From Deltaproteobacteria bacterium (GTDB taxonomy: Bacteria > Desulfobacterota_B > Binatia > Binatales > Binataceae), in NCBI GenBank assembly GCA_021827465.1, contig JAKAVX010000051.1:1-10255 (forward strand): 10,255 nt of DNA. The letters run 5' to 3'. Both the position numbers and the translations under genes were made by a program. Below the pieces are notes generated by a model, which was not told where the DNA came from, did no database searches, and saw only the letters and a program-made list of their open reading frames with translations. Positions 1-5,870 of this stretch are shown here, in pieces. How positions within the stretch are numbered: the first letter of the stretch is position 1; each line of letters starts with the position of its first letter.

Positions 1-1
1 C

Positions 2-856
2 TCGGGCAAGACGATGCTCGCCAAGCGGCTGCCGACCATCCTGCCCGCGATGACCTTCGACGAGGCGATCGAGACGACCAAGGTGCACTCGGTGATGGGC
101 CTGCTCGACGGGCGCGCGCTGATCGCGACCCGGCCGTTCCGCTCGCCCCATCATACGATTTCCGACGCGGGCCTTATCGGCGGAGGGCCGGTGCCGCGTC
201 CCGGCGAGGTCAGCCTGGCCCATCACGGAGTCCTGTTCCTCGACGAGTTGCCCGAGTTTCGCAAGAACGTGCTCGAAGTACTGCGCCAGCCGCTCGAAGA
301 CGCCCGGATAACCATCTCGCGCGTGATGGGCACGATCACCTTCCCGGCTTCCGTGATGCTGATAGCCGCGATGAATCCGTGCCCGTGCGGCTTTTACGGC
401 GACATCTCGCACGAGTGCACCTGCTCACCGCTTGCGATCCAGCGCTATCGCTCGCGTATCTCGGGACCACTGCTTGACCGTATCGACATCCATATCGAGG
501 TTCCCGCCGTCAAGTACAAGGAACTGACCGACCGCAGCGCCGGCGAGCCGTCGGGCAGTATCCGCGAGCGTGTGAACCGCGCGCGCGATATCCAGCTCAG
601 GCGGTTCGCCCGGTTGTCATTCTTCTGCAACGCGCAGATGGGAGCGCGCGAGATGCGCGCGCATTGCCAGGTCGAATCGTCCGGCGAGCGCCTGCTCGAA
701 CTTGCGATCAATCGCCTCGGGCTGAGCGCCCGCGCCTACACCAGGATTCTCAAGGTCGCACGCACCATCGCCGACCTCGACGAATCCACCGATATCCAGG
801 CGCATCATATCAGCGAAGCGATCCAGTACCGTTCGCTCGACCGCACCGCGCTCTGA
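2..856 (+). CDS. YifB/ComM-family Mg-chelatase-like AAA+ ATPase, C-terminal part (5' end outside window)
   Basis: The window opens inside the Walker A motif: the first in-frame codons read S-G-K-T, so roughly the last 284 residues of a protein usually near 500 residues are present. The Walker B motif (VLFLDE) is at visible residues 77-82. It is followed by the family-typical four-cysteine patch (N-P-C-P-C-G, then C-T-C; visible Cys 127, 129, 139, 141), then SGPLLDRID with its conserved arginine, and a C-terminal helical Mg-chelatase-type domain ending in a QYR-S-LDR tail. Family knowledge: ComM, the best studied member, is a hexameric helicase that promotes branch migration during natural transformation; for most YifB proteins the role is inferred. 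The missing N-terminal part should carry a Lon-protease-like (ChlI) domain. The gene ends with TGA. It may share a transcript with the tiny membrane ORF downstream, but the 160-base gap makes this uncertain. Confidence 0.93.
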   Translation, partial: SGKTMLAKRLPTILPAMTFDEAIETTKVHSVMGLLDGRALIATRPFRSPHHTISDAGLIGGGPVPRPGEVSLAHHGVLFLDELPEFRKNVLEVLRQPLEDARITISRVMGTITFPASVMLIAAMNPCPCGFYGDISHECTCSPLAIQRYRSRISGPLLDRIDIHIEVPAVKYKELTDRSAGEPSGSIRERVNRARDIQLRRFARLSFFCNAQMGAREMRAHCQVESSGERLLELAINRLGLSARAYTRILKVARTIADLDESTDIQAHHISEAIQYRSLDRTAL

Positions 857-947
857 CAACGACGTCGCTTGTAGGCTGACCATGCTGTTCTTTTCGCCAG
901 TCGCGTGTGATTGCGCGTGACTCGGCATGAGCGTATCTACTGTTTCG

Positions 948-953
948 TATAAG
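948..953 (+). promoter_or_regulatory. possible -10 element ahead of the small membrane ORF
   Basis: TATAAG matches five of six bases of the sigma70 -10 consensus in an otherwise GC-rich gap. No convincing -35 box lies 16-18 bases upstream, so this is weak. If used, transcription would begin near 960, downstream of an ATG at 927. That would favour the start at 1017 for the small ORF. Confidence 0.2.
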
Positions 954-983
954 CCAATCTATCCCGTCAGGCCTCGTGTAGTC

Positions 984-1002
984 GGAAAGAAGGCGACTTT
1001 CC
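984..1002 (+). promoter_or_regulatory. hairpin abutting the ribosome binding site of the small membrane ORF
   Basis: GGAAAG (984-989) pairs perfectly with CTTTCC (997-1002) around a seven-base loop. The stem ends directly against the Shine-Dalgarno sequence AAGGGG (1003-1008), which serves the ATG at 1017 with eight bases of spacing. The position could influence translation initiation; this is inference from layout only. A six-pair stem can also arise by chance. Confidence 0.25.
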
Positions 1003-1016
1003 AAGGGGAACTCACG

Positions 1017-1112
1017 ATGGGTGGTATGGGAAGAATGCTGGTGTTCATCCTGCTCGGCTCGGCGTTAACCGTCGCGGCATTGATGCTCGCCCAGATGCTG
1101 AACGGCGGCTAG
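1017..1112 (+). CDS. hypothetical 31-residue single-span membrane protein
   Basis: The ORF starts at ATG 1017 behind a good ribosome binding site (AAGGGG, 8-base spacing) and ends at TAG 1110-1112. The peptide has a short Gly/Met-rich N-terminus with one arginine (residue 6), then about 20 uninterrupted hydrophobic residues (8-27: valine, phenylalanine, leucine, alanine), and a polar Asn-Gly-Gly end. This is what a one-helix membrane microprotein looks like. An in-frame upstream ATG at 927 would add 30 residues, but it has no ribosome binding site and its added stretch does not look like protein, so it was not chosen. No family is recognised. It lies between yifB and the selenoprotein gene with more than 150 bases on each side, so its partner is unknown. 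It could also be a chance ORF. Confidence 0.45.
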   Translation: MGGMGRMLVFILLGSALTVAALMLAQMLNGG

Positions 1113-1354
1113 CGAAATCGCCGGCAGGGATACCGGCCATGTCGGCCGGTGCGCGACGCATGGTCCGAGCTCCGCGGACTCTCGCCAGGGAATTGTGTGC
1201 CCCGAGGCTGGCAGCTTCGTGCGGGATCCCGCGGCCCCGGTTGAGCCACGTCTCCGGCTGGCGACTTCTTTGACAAAAGAGCAGATTCGATGGTAGGCGA
1301 GCGACAGTCCTCGCGCGACTCTGAATCGCCCGGATTACGAGGAGGCTTGCGGCC
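1113..1354 (+). other. intergenic region with hairpin and 12-base palindrome
   Basis: No gene is seen in these 242 bases. A strong hairpin lies at 1132-1150. A perfect 12-base palindrome centred on GGATCC is at 1221-1232 (GCGGGATCCCGC), which could be an operator but is also expected by chance at this GC content. A TTGACA hexamer at 1270-1275 has no good -10 partner (GTAGGC at 17 bases). I looked for a tRNA-Sec gene because the next gene is a selenoprotein, and found no T-arm (GGTTCGA-like) or UCA anticodon arm. Confidence 0.5.
1132..1150 (+). terminator. GC-rich hairpin after the small ORF, terminator-like without U-tract
   Basis: ACCGGCC (1132-1138) pairs with GGCCGGT (1144-1150) around a five-base loop, a perfect seven-pair stem 20 bases after the TAG of the small ORF. 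No thymine run follows, so it is not a canonical intrinsic terminator. It could block 3' exonucleases or act with Rho. Confidence 0.35.
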
Positions 1355-2242
1355 ATGAGCGACTATGTAAGGTATATCGACAAAACCCGCGAGTATTACC
1401 TTGCCGAGGGTTACAAGACCCCGTACAAGTGGGCGCATTTCGAGGATGTCCCGTTTGCCCGCCTCAAAAAGCCGCTTGCCCAATGCCGCGTCGGGCTGGT
1501 GACCACCAGCGATATCGCGGTCAAGGACGAAACCGGCAACCGCGAAGGTCATGACACCGCAACCTTGATTGGCAACGTTTACTCGATTCCCTTCGATACT
1601 CCGACCGAGCGGCTCTTCAGCCGCAACGAACATTACGATCGCTACACAACGACGCTCGAGGACGTGAACAGCTACTGTCCCGTGACGCGGCTGCGGGAGT
1701 TCGCCGCCGACGGACGAATCGGCAGCGTCGCTCCGCGCTTTCACGGGGTCTACACCTCCTACAGCCAGCGAGTGACGATGGAGCGTGACGCGCCCGAGGT
1801 GCTCAAGCGCTGCCGCGAGGACGGCGTCGACGTAGTCCTGCTGACCCCTGTCTGACCCGTCTGTCACCAGACCGTGAGTCTGGTCGCACGCCATCTCGAA
1901 GCAAACGGCATCCCGACGGTGGTTTTCGCAACCGCTCGCGACATCGTTGAGTACGTGGGGGTCCCGCGTTTCGTTTTCACCGATTTCCCGCTCGGCAACC
2001 CATGCGGCAAACCCTTCGACCTCGCGATGCAGCGCGAAATAATCGAGGCGGGCCTGCGCCTGCTCGAAAGCGCCGACGCCCCCGCGCCGACCGTGATCGC
2101 GCCTTACGTATGGGGCGAAGACGACAGCTGGAAGCGGCTGATCTTCACCAAGGAGCGGCCGTTCCTCGAAGGCGAAGCCTACGAGCATTGGATTCAGGCC
2201 AAGCAGAAATACCGGGAACTCAAACGGGAAAACAAAATTTGA
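1355..2242 (+). CDS. GrdB/PrdB-family selenoprotein with in-frame TGA (Sec167) in a UxxC motif
   Basis: Read through the TGA at 1853-1855, the frame gives 295 residues. ATG 1355 follows AGGAGG at 1340-1345 (9-base spacing). The N-terminal half carries family features: a strand then T-T-S-D near residue 50, NEHYDRY (91-97), EDVNSYCP, RLREFAADGRIGS, and VDVVLLTPV just before the recoded site. The site reads Sec167-Pro-Val-Cys170, a UxxC redox motif matching the position of Sec in D-proline reductase PrdB and glycine reductase GrdB. The sequence then continues seamlessly: SLVARHLEANGIPTVV, and a PRFVFTDFPLGNPCGKP block like the family's FPLG-N-P block. Typical GrdB is about 430 residues and PrdB about 240, so this is an intermediate, stand-alone form. 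No pyruvoyl proprotein (grdE or prdA) or grdA is nearby, so classical glycine or proline reduction is unlikely. Substrate unknown. A glutaredoxin gene follows 51 bases later. The final stop is also TGA (2240-2242). Confidence 0.85.
1853..1884 (+). promoter_or_regulatory. candidate bacterial SECIS element starting at the Sec TGA
   Basis: Directly after the in-frame TGA (1853-1855), ACCAGAC (1866-1872) pairs perfectly with GTCTGGT (1878-1884) around the loop CGTGA (1873-1877). The stem is seven pairs and the loop five bases. The loop begins 17 bases after the TGA and has G as its second base. These values fit the published general bSECIS pattern as I recall it: TGA-to-loop spacing about 16-37 bases, a short upper stem, and a G in the first two loop positions. 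SelB bound with Sec-tRNA would recognise it. The lower stem is not obvious. An alternative five-pair hairpin (GTCTG 1859-1863 with CAGAC 1868-1872) competes with it. Confidence 0.72.
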
Positions 2243-2277
2243 ATCGGAGCAGGAATAAAAGCCCTCGCCGGAAGATG

Positions 2278-2283
2278 AAGGAG
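2278..2283 (+). promoter_or_regulatory. ribosome binding site of the glutaredoxin gene
   Basis: AAGGAG ends ten bases before the ATG at 2294 and fixes that start. The gap between the selenoprotein stop and this ATG is only 51 bases and holds no promoter-like or terminator-like element, which supports one transcript for both genes. Confidence 0.6.
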
Positions 2284-2293
2284 ACCGCGCTCG

Positions 2294-2530
2294 ATGCCTC
2301 GTAATGTGGTCGTTTACTCGACCCCGCTTTGCGCGCCCTGTGAACGGCTCAAGGCCTACCTGCGCGGCAAGGGCGTGGCGTTCACCGTCAGGGACGTGAT
2401 GGTCGACGAGGAAGCCGCAATGTTTCTGGAGAGCCGCAACATCCGGTCCACTCCGGTACTCGCTATCGACGACGAAATTATCGTCGGATTCGACCCTGAG
2501 CGAATCGCCCAGGTGCTTGAAACGGGCTGA
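2294..2530 (+). CDS. glutaredoxin-family dithiol redox protein (CAPC active site)
   Basis: This 78-residue protein is the right length for a small glutaredoxin/NrdH-type thioredoxin fold. It has a beta strand (NVVVYS), the active site Cys13-Ala-Pro-Cys16, a helix, a second strand, the cis-proline motif Ser-Thr-Pro (52-54) and a C-terminal GFDPERI helix start. CxxC glutaredoxins reduce disulfides or selenenylsulfides, using glutathione or thioredoxin reductase as electron source; which one applies cannot be told from this sequence. It lies 51 bases after the UxxC selenoprotein gene on the same strand with its own good ribosome binding site, so it is likely co-transcribed. The inferred role is electron donor to, or thiol partner of, that protein. 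It is a stand-alone domain with cytosolic location (no signal peptide). Confidence 0.88.
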   Translation: MPRNVVVYSTPLCAPCERLKAYLRGKGVAFTVRDVMVDEEAAMFLESRNIRSTPVLAIDDEIIVGFDPERIAQVLETG

Positions 2531-2699
2531 AAAGACCGCGCCGTCGCGATCGGCCTTGTTCGACGAGCCGGCAATAGCGGCGAAAGTCGCGCCTTCAAGG
2601 TTGCGCACGCTTCGCCAAGCCTGAGAAACTGGTGTCTCTCCGTCCGTTCGCGCTCCAACCTGCGCGGGCTCAGCCACCCGGATAGAAAGGACAGTCGCG

Positions 2700-3140
2700 T
2701 TGGCAGAAGCAAAGCTCGGTCCGGTCGAGGAAATCAACCGGATTCTTAGAGAAAACCGCGTTTCCGAATATCGCTCGCCGAATCTCGGGCTTGGGATGCG
2801 CCCGCTAGAGTTCACGCCGGGAAGCGCGCGATGGGCCTGGGAAAACCAGCCGCCCGCCGTGCTCAACCCGTTTGGAACACTCCAAGGCGGCTATCTCGCG
2901 CTCTTTATCGACGAAATGCTCTCGACGGCTATCGGCTCGGTGCTTGAAGCCGGGGAATGGGCGGTCACGGCGGAAGTGAAGATTTCGTACCTGAGGGCGC
3001 TTAGGCCGGGTCCACTCTCCGGCATGGCGCGAGTCGTGCGCAGGACCCGCTCGCTCGCCTTCATGGAGGCGTCGCTGACCATCGCAGACGGAGCGTTGGC
3101 CACGATGGCGAGCTCGACCTGGGCGATATCGAAGGCATGA
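2700..3140 (+). CDS. PaaI-like hotdog-fold acyl-CoA thioesterase, TTG start
   Basis: The 146-residue protein shows the PaaI/YdiI-type hotdog layout: a leader of about 50 residues, then the NPFGTLQGG loop and helix LALFIDEMLSTA (residues about 58-80), and strands with VTAEVKISYLRAL-PGPLSG, RSLAFMEASL and a closing strand MASSTWAI. Family members hydrolyse acyl- or aryl-CoA thioesters in the cytosol. The family's usual His-Gly-Gly at the start of the central helix reads Gln-Gly-Gly here, while the downstream acidic residue (Asp/Glu in FIDE) is kept. The start is a TTG preceded by AAAGGA with 9-base spacing; the next ATG would cut conserved N-terminal sequence. The gap of 169 bases to the glutaredoxin gene shows no clear promoter or terminator, so co-transcription is possible but unproven. 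Substrate unknown. Confidence 0.85.
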   Translation: MAEAKLGPVEEINRILRENRVSEYRSPNLGLGMRPLEFTPGSARWAWENQPPAVLNPFGTLQGGYLALFIDEMLSTAIGSVLEAGEWAVTAEVKISYLRALRPGPLSGMARVVRRTRSLAFMEASLTIADGALATMASSTWAISKA

Positions 3141-3279
3141 GGCCGCATTGCGGGGCCGATCGTCCAGCCGCGAGACGGGCTTGACCGGCTGTCGGCAAGG
3201 CTCGGGCGACCCTCTCGCGACAACCTCCGCCAGACGTTATGATATTATTTACGCAGGGCAGAACGGCGCCTTCTCGCGA

Positions 3280-3308
3280 TTGACACAGTTGGCGGCGTAA
3301 CCTAGCCT
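3280..3308 (+). promoter_or_regulatory. sigma70-type promoter candidate for the ffh operon
   Basis: A perfect -35 hexamer TTGACA (3280-3285) is followed, after exactly 17 bases, by TAGCCT (3303-3308), which keeps the T, A and final T of the -10 consensus. Transcription would start near 3315, giving a leader of about 64 bases for ffh. It stands in the 238-base gap (3141-3378) between the thioesterase and ffh, the natural place for the promoter of this translation cluster. Confidence 0.5.
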
Positions 3309-3310
3309 TT

Positions 3311-3329
3311 GTGCTTCGCTAAAAAGCAC
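3311..3329 (+). promoter_or_regulatory. hairpin in the ffh leader
   Basis: GTGCTT (3311-3316) pairs with AAGCAC (3324-3329) around a seven-base A-rich loop and is followed by TTT. It is too close to the predicted transcription start to be fully transcribed from that promoter. It could instead be a weak terminator for readthrough from the thioesterase gene. The sequence alone does not decide between these. Confidence 0.25.
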
Positions 3330-3378
3330 TTTACCCTGTAACTGATTCCAGATTCACCGACTATCAGCCTCTAACCCC

Positions 3379-4719
3379 ATGTTCGACACGCTGAGCGACC
3401 GCCTCGAAGGAGTCTTCAAGAAACTCCGGGGTCACGGGCGTATCACCGAAAGCAATATCGATGATGCGCTGCGCGAGGTCCGCCTTGCGCTGCTCGAAGC
3501 CGACGTCAATATCAAGGTCGTCCGCGACTTCGTCGAGCACGTCAAGCGAAAGGCGCTCGGCCAGGAAGTCCTGCGCTCGCTCACGCCCGAGCAGCACCTG
3601 ATCAAGTTCGTCGCCGACGAACTTCGCGAGGTGATGGGCGGCGCGGCGCGGGAAATCGACCTCAAGGTCAAGCCTCCCGTCAAAATAATGGTGGTCGGGC
3701 TGCAGGGCTCCGGTAAAACCACTTCGGTCGCCAAGCTTGCGCGATGGCTCAAGGATGACCGCAAGCGCCATCCGATGCTCGTCTCGACCGACGTTCGCCG
3801 GCCCGCCGCGATGGAACAGTTGCGGATACTCGGCGGTCAGGTCGGCGTCCCGGTGCTCGACAGCCACGAGAACGAGGACCCGATCGAGATTGCGAGCCGG
3901 GCGCTCGCGCGCGCCGAGACTGCGGGCCACGACGCGGTCCTTATCGACACCGCCGGCCGGCTCCAGATCGACGAAGAGCTGATGGAAGATCTCGACCGGC
4001 TGAAGGCCGTGCTTCGGCCCCATCATATCGTCTTCGTTGCCGACGCGATGACCGGCCAGGAGGCCGCCAACGTCGCCGCCGGGTTCCATGAGCGGCTCGG
4101 CATCTCGGGCGTGATCCTGACCAAGCTCGACAGCGACGCGCGCGGCGGCGCTGCGCTATCGGTCAGGGCTGTCACCGGAGCGCCGATCCTGTTCGCCGGT
4201 ATCGGCGAAAAGCTCGACGCCTTCGAGCCGTTCTATCCCGACCGCCTCGCTTCGCGGATTCTCGGGATGGGCGACGTGCTCACGCTTATCGAGAAGGCCC
4301 AGGCCAGCTTCGACCAGAAGCAGGCCAGGGAACTCGAACGCAAGTTCAAGAAGAACGAGTTCACGGTGACCGACTTCGCCGAGCAATTGAAGACGATTCG
4401 CAAGATGGGCTCACTCGGCGACCTGCTCGGCATGATTCCCGGGCTCAAGAAGGTTGCGGGACAGGTCGATTCCGAGGAAGCTCGCCGCGAACTCAAGCGT
4501 ATCCAGGCGATTATCGACTCGATGACGCTGCAGGAGCGCGAAAACCATTTGATTCTCAACGGACGAAGGCGCACGCGTATCGCCACCGGCAGCGGCACCT
4601 CCGTCCAGGACGTAAACAAGTTCATCAAGCAGTTCGAGCAGACCCGCAAGATGATGAAAAAGCTGACCCGGATGGGTGCAGGCAGGGCGATGATGCGCGG
4701 ACTGCATTTTGGAAGCTGA
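3379..4719 (+). CDS. ffh: signal recognition particle protein Ffh (SRP54)
   Basis: The GTPase subunit of the signal recognition particle binds SRP RNA and signal peptides of ribosome-nascent chains and docks with FtsY at the membrane. Its 446 residues show the N domain (1-100, starting FDTLSDRL). The G domain has G1 GLQGSGKTT (107-115), DVRRPAA (138-144), DTAGR (190-194), TKLD (248-251) and GIGEK (274-278). The M domain follows from about 300, with GDLLGMIPG (348-355) in the signal-peptide groove region and the RNA-binding segment from RRRTRIA through GSGTSVQDVNKF (396-415). The methionine-rich C-terminal tail is short. No Shine-Dalgarno sequence precedes the ATG: the last 20 bases of leader are C- and T-rich. 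The N-terminus nevertheless matches the family exactly. It is the first gene of the cluster that runs on through rpsP, 27 bases downstream. Confidence 0.97.
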   Translation: MFDTLSDRLEGVFKKLRGHGRITESNIDDALREVRLALLEADVNIKVVRDFVEHVKRKALGQEVLRSLTPEQHLIKFVADELREVMGGAAREIDLKVKPPVKIMVVGLQGSGKTTSVAKLARWLKDDRKRHPMLVSTDVRRPAAMEQLRILGGQVGVPVLDSHENEDPIEIASRALARAETAGHDAVLIDTAGRLQIDEELMEDLDRLKAVLRPHHIVFVADAMTGQEAANVAAGFHERLGISGVILTKLDSDARGGAALSVRAVTGAPILFAGIGEKLDAFEPFYPDRLASRILGMGDVLTLIEKAQASFDQKQARELERKFKKNEFTVTDFAEQLKTIRKMGSLGDLLGMIPGLKKVAGQVDSEEARRELKRIQAIIDSMTLQERENHLILNGRRRTRIATGSGTSVQDVNKFIKQFEQTRKMMKKLTRMGAGRAMMRGLHFGS

Positions 4720-4746
4720 TATAGCCGAGGGGAGATTCAGACAAAG

Positions 4747-4998
4747 ATGCTCGTTATCCGGTTGCGGCGTCACGGTAGCCGAAAGAAGCCATTTTTCAGA
4801 ATCGTTGTCACCGATTCGCGTTCGCCCCGCGACGGACGCTTCGTTGCCCAGATCGGGACTTACGACCCGGCCTTCAACCCGCCCAAGGTCAATCTCGAAC
4901 GCGACCAGGTGGATCACTGGCTCAAAGCCGGGGCTCAGCCTAGCGATACGGTTCGCAAACTTATAAGTGAGGCTCAAAGCGCGCCCGCAAGCTCATGA
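4747..4998 (+). CDS. rpsP: 30S ribosomal protein bS16
   Basis: bS16 is a primary assembly protein of the 30S body. The 83-residue product has the expected length and the canonical pattern: a start [20 protein letters not shown], then [10 protein letters not shown], the I-G-T-Y-D-P turn (about 37-42), and a C-terminal segment with [26 protein letters not shown] element (4727-4734) lies 12 bases ahead of the ATG. It follows ffh by 27 bases and precedes khpA by 25, the usual order in this cluster, and should be on the same transcript. It ends with TGA. Confidence 0.97.
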   Translation: MLVIRLRRHGSRKKPFFRIVVTDSRSPRDGRFVAQIGTYDPAFNPPKVNLERDQVDHWLKAGAQPSDTVRKLISEAQSAPASS

Positions 4999-5023
4999 CG
5001 AGTTCCGCAACATGGAGCCGAAC

Positions 5024-5260
5024 ATGAAAGAGCTAGTCCGGTATCTGGCACAGCAGTTGGTCAACAATCCGGACGCGGTTGAGGTTAAGGAAACGCAGGG
5101 CGACACCGCCTCGGTGTTGGAACTGCGGGTGGCGAAGGAGGACCTGGGCCGCGTAATCGGCAAGCAGGGGCGTACCGCGAAATCGATTCGCACCATTCTC
5201 AACGCGGTCGCCTCGCGCACCAACCGCAAGGTCGTCCTCGAGATCATCGAGGAAAAATAG
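5024..5260 (+). CDS. khpA: KH-domain RNA-binding protein KhpA (YlqC)
   Basis: A 78-residue single type II KH domain protein. It begins MKELVRYLAQQLVNNPDAVEV, as in family members, and carries the RNA-contacting GxxG loop as Gly-Lys-Gln-Gly within GRVIGKQG (about 45-52). It ends with the final KH strand VVLEIIEE. KhpA acts as a small RNA chaperone, with KhpB in Gram-positive bacteria, linked to cell division and peptidoglycan control; its exact job elsewhere is less clear. The ATG at 5024 was chosen because GGAG stands six bases upstream and it matches the family N-terminus. ATG 5012 or the far-upstream 4967 (inside rpsP) would add non-conserved residues. Confidence 0.93.
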   Translation: MKELVRYLAQQLVNNPDAVEVKETQGDTASVLELRVAKEDLGRVIGKQGRTAKSIRTILNAVASRTNRKVVLEIIEEK

Positions 5261-5262
5261 CC

Positions 5263-5285
5263 CGGCCGAGCGCCGCTCGCGGCCG
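5263..5285 (+). other. strong GC hairpin between khpA and rimM
   Basis: CGGCC-GAGC (5263-5271) pairs with GCTC-(two-base bulge)-GGCCG (5275-5285) around a three-base loop, nine pairs in all, starting two bases after the khpA stop. No thymine run follows, so full termination is unlikely. It could protect the upstream message or mark a processing point that sets the khpA/rimM ratio. Confidence 0.35.
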
Positions 5286-5321
5286 ACCGGCGCCATCGAT
5301 TAACGCCGCGAGGCTGGCGAA

Positions 5322-5870
5322 GTGCAATTCGACTCTGGAAATCCTCCAAAGAGTCCCGCTGAAAAACTAATCCCGATTGGCCGCCTGACCGGTACCCACG
5401 GACTGAAGGGCGCGCTGAGGCTTCGGACCGAGGGCGACGACCTCGAAACCCTTCGTTCGCTCGAGCGCGTTTTCGTCCAGTTGAATGACGCCCCAGCGAA
5501 GGAATGTCGCGTGCTCGCAATCACCTCGCTCGGGCGCAACACGATGCGCCTTCTGCTCGAAGGTATCGGCGCCTTAGAGCAGGCCGAAGCGCTCAAGGGA
5601 GCCACGGTGATGGCGGCCGAGAGCGACCTGCCGGCACCCGCCGAGAACGAGTTCTACTATTACCAGGCGATCGGATGCGACGTCATGCTCACCGACGGGC
5701 GCGTTATCGGCAAGGTCGAGGAGATTTTCTCGACCGGGGCCAACGACGTGCTGGTGGTGCGCGGCGAAGGCAAGGAAGTCCTCGTTCCGGTGATCGCCGA
5801 CATCGTCAAGATGGTCGATCTCGACGCGCGCCGGGTCACGATCGAGGCGGTTCCCGGCCTGCTCGACTAG
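5322..5870 (+). CDS. rimM: 16S rRNA processing / 30S maturation factor RimM
   Basis: RimM binds uS19 and helps fold the 3' (head) domain of 16S rRNA during 30S assembly. The 182 residues contain the N-terminal RimM barrel (about 16-95: IPIGRLTGTHGLKGALRL, with the GTHGLKG signature) and a C-terminal PRC barrel (about 105-182: EFYYYQAIGCDV, DGRVIGKV, STGANDVLVV, EVLVPVI, and the closing VPGLLD). The start is GTG 5322 with GAGG eight bases upstream. No ATG lies close by, and the first 15 residues are a variable leader. It is placed, as usual, between the KH protein gene and trmD. Confidence 0.95.
   Translation: MQFDSGNPPKSPAEKLIPIGRLTGTHGLKGALRLRTEGDDLETLRSLERVFVQLNDAPAKECRVLAITSLGRNTMRLLLEGIGALEQAEALKGATVMAAESDLPAPAENEFYYYQAIGCDVMLTDGRVIGKVEEIFSTGANDVLVVRGEGKEVLVPVIADIVKMVDLDARRVTIEAVPGLLD

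Noticed and set aside
1270..1298. Promoter for the selenoprotein gene with TTGACA at 1270-1275
   Set aside because: The -35 is perfect, but the base run at the proper distance (GTAGGC) is a poor -10, so it is not listed as a feature.
1113..1354. tRNA-Sec (selC) or other RNA gene ahead of the selenoprotein
   Set aside because: No T-arm consensus, no UCA anticodon arm and no long acceptor stem could be found in this gap.
1853..1855. TGA as sequencing error or nonsense mutation in a Cys codon
   Set aside because: Possible in principle (one base from TGC/TGT), but the downstream frame is intact for 128 codons, the motif position is a known Sec site in the family, and a SECIS-like hairpin follows. 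It remains the main alternative.
1874..2242. Independent gene starting at GTG 1874 after the TGA
   Set aside because: No ribosome binding site, the GTG lies in the hairpin loop, and the product lacks the front half of its fold. Readthrough at the TGA explains the region better.
1109..2866. 585-codon ORF on the - strand opposite the selenoprotein gene and beyond
   Set aside because: It runs antisense across three well-supported genes and has no recognisable domains. Long antisense ORFs are expected in GC-rich DNA with strongly biased third codon positions.
3238..3243. TATGAT as an additional -10 element upstream of ffh
   Set aside because: Good -10 match in an AT-rich patch, but the sequence 16-18 bases upstream is GC-rich with no -35 resemblance. 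TTGACA at 3280 gives a better pair.
4967..5023. Longer KhpA N-terminus from ATG 4967 or 5012
   Set aside because: It would overlap rpsP or add residues not seen in the family. GGAG sits at proper spacing before ATG 5024.
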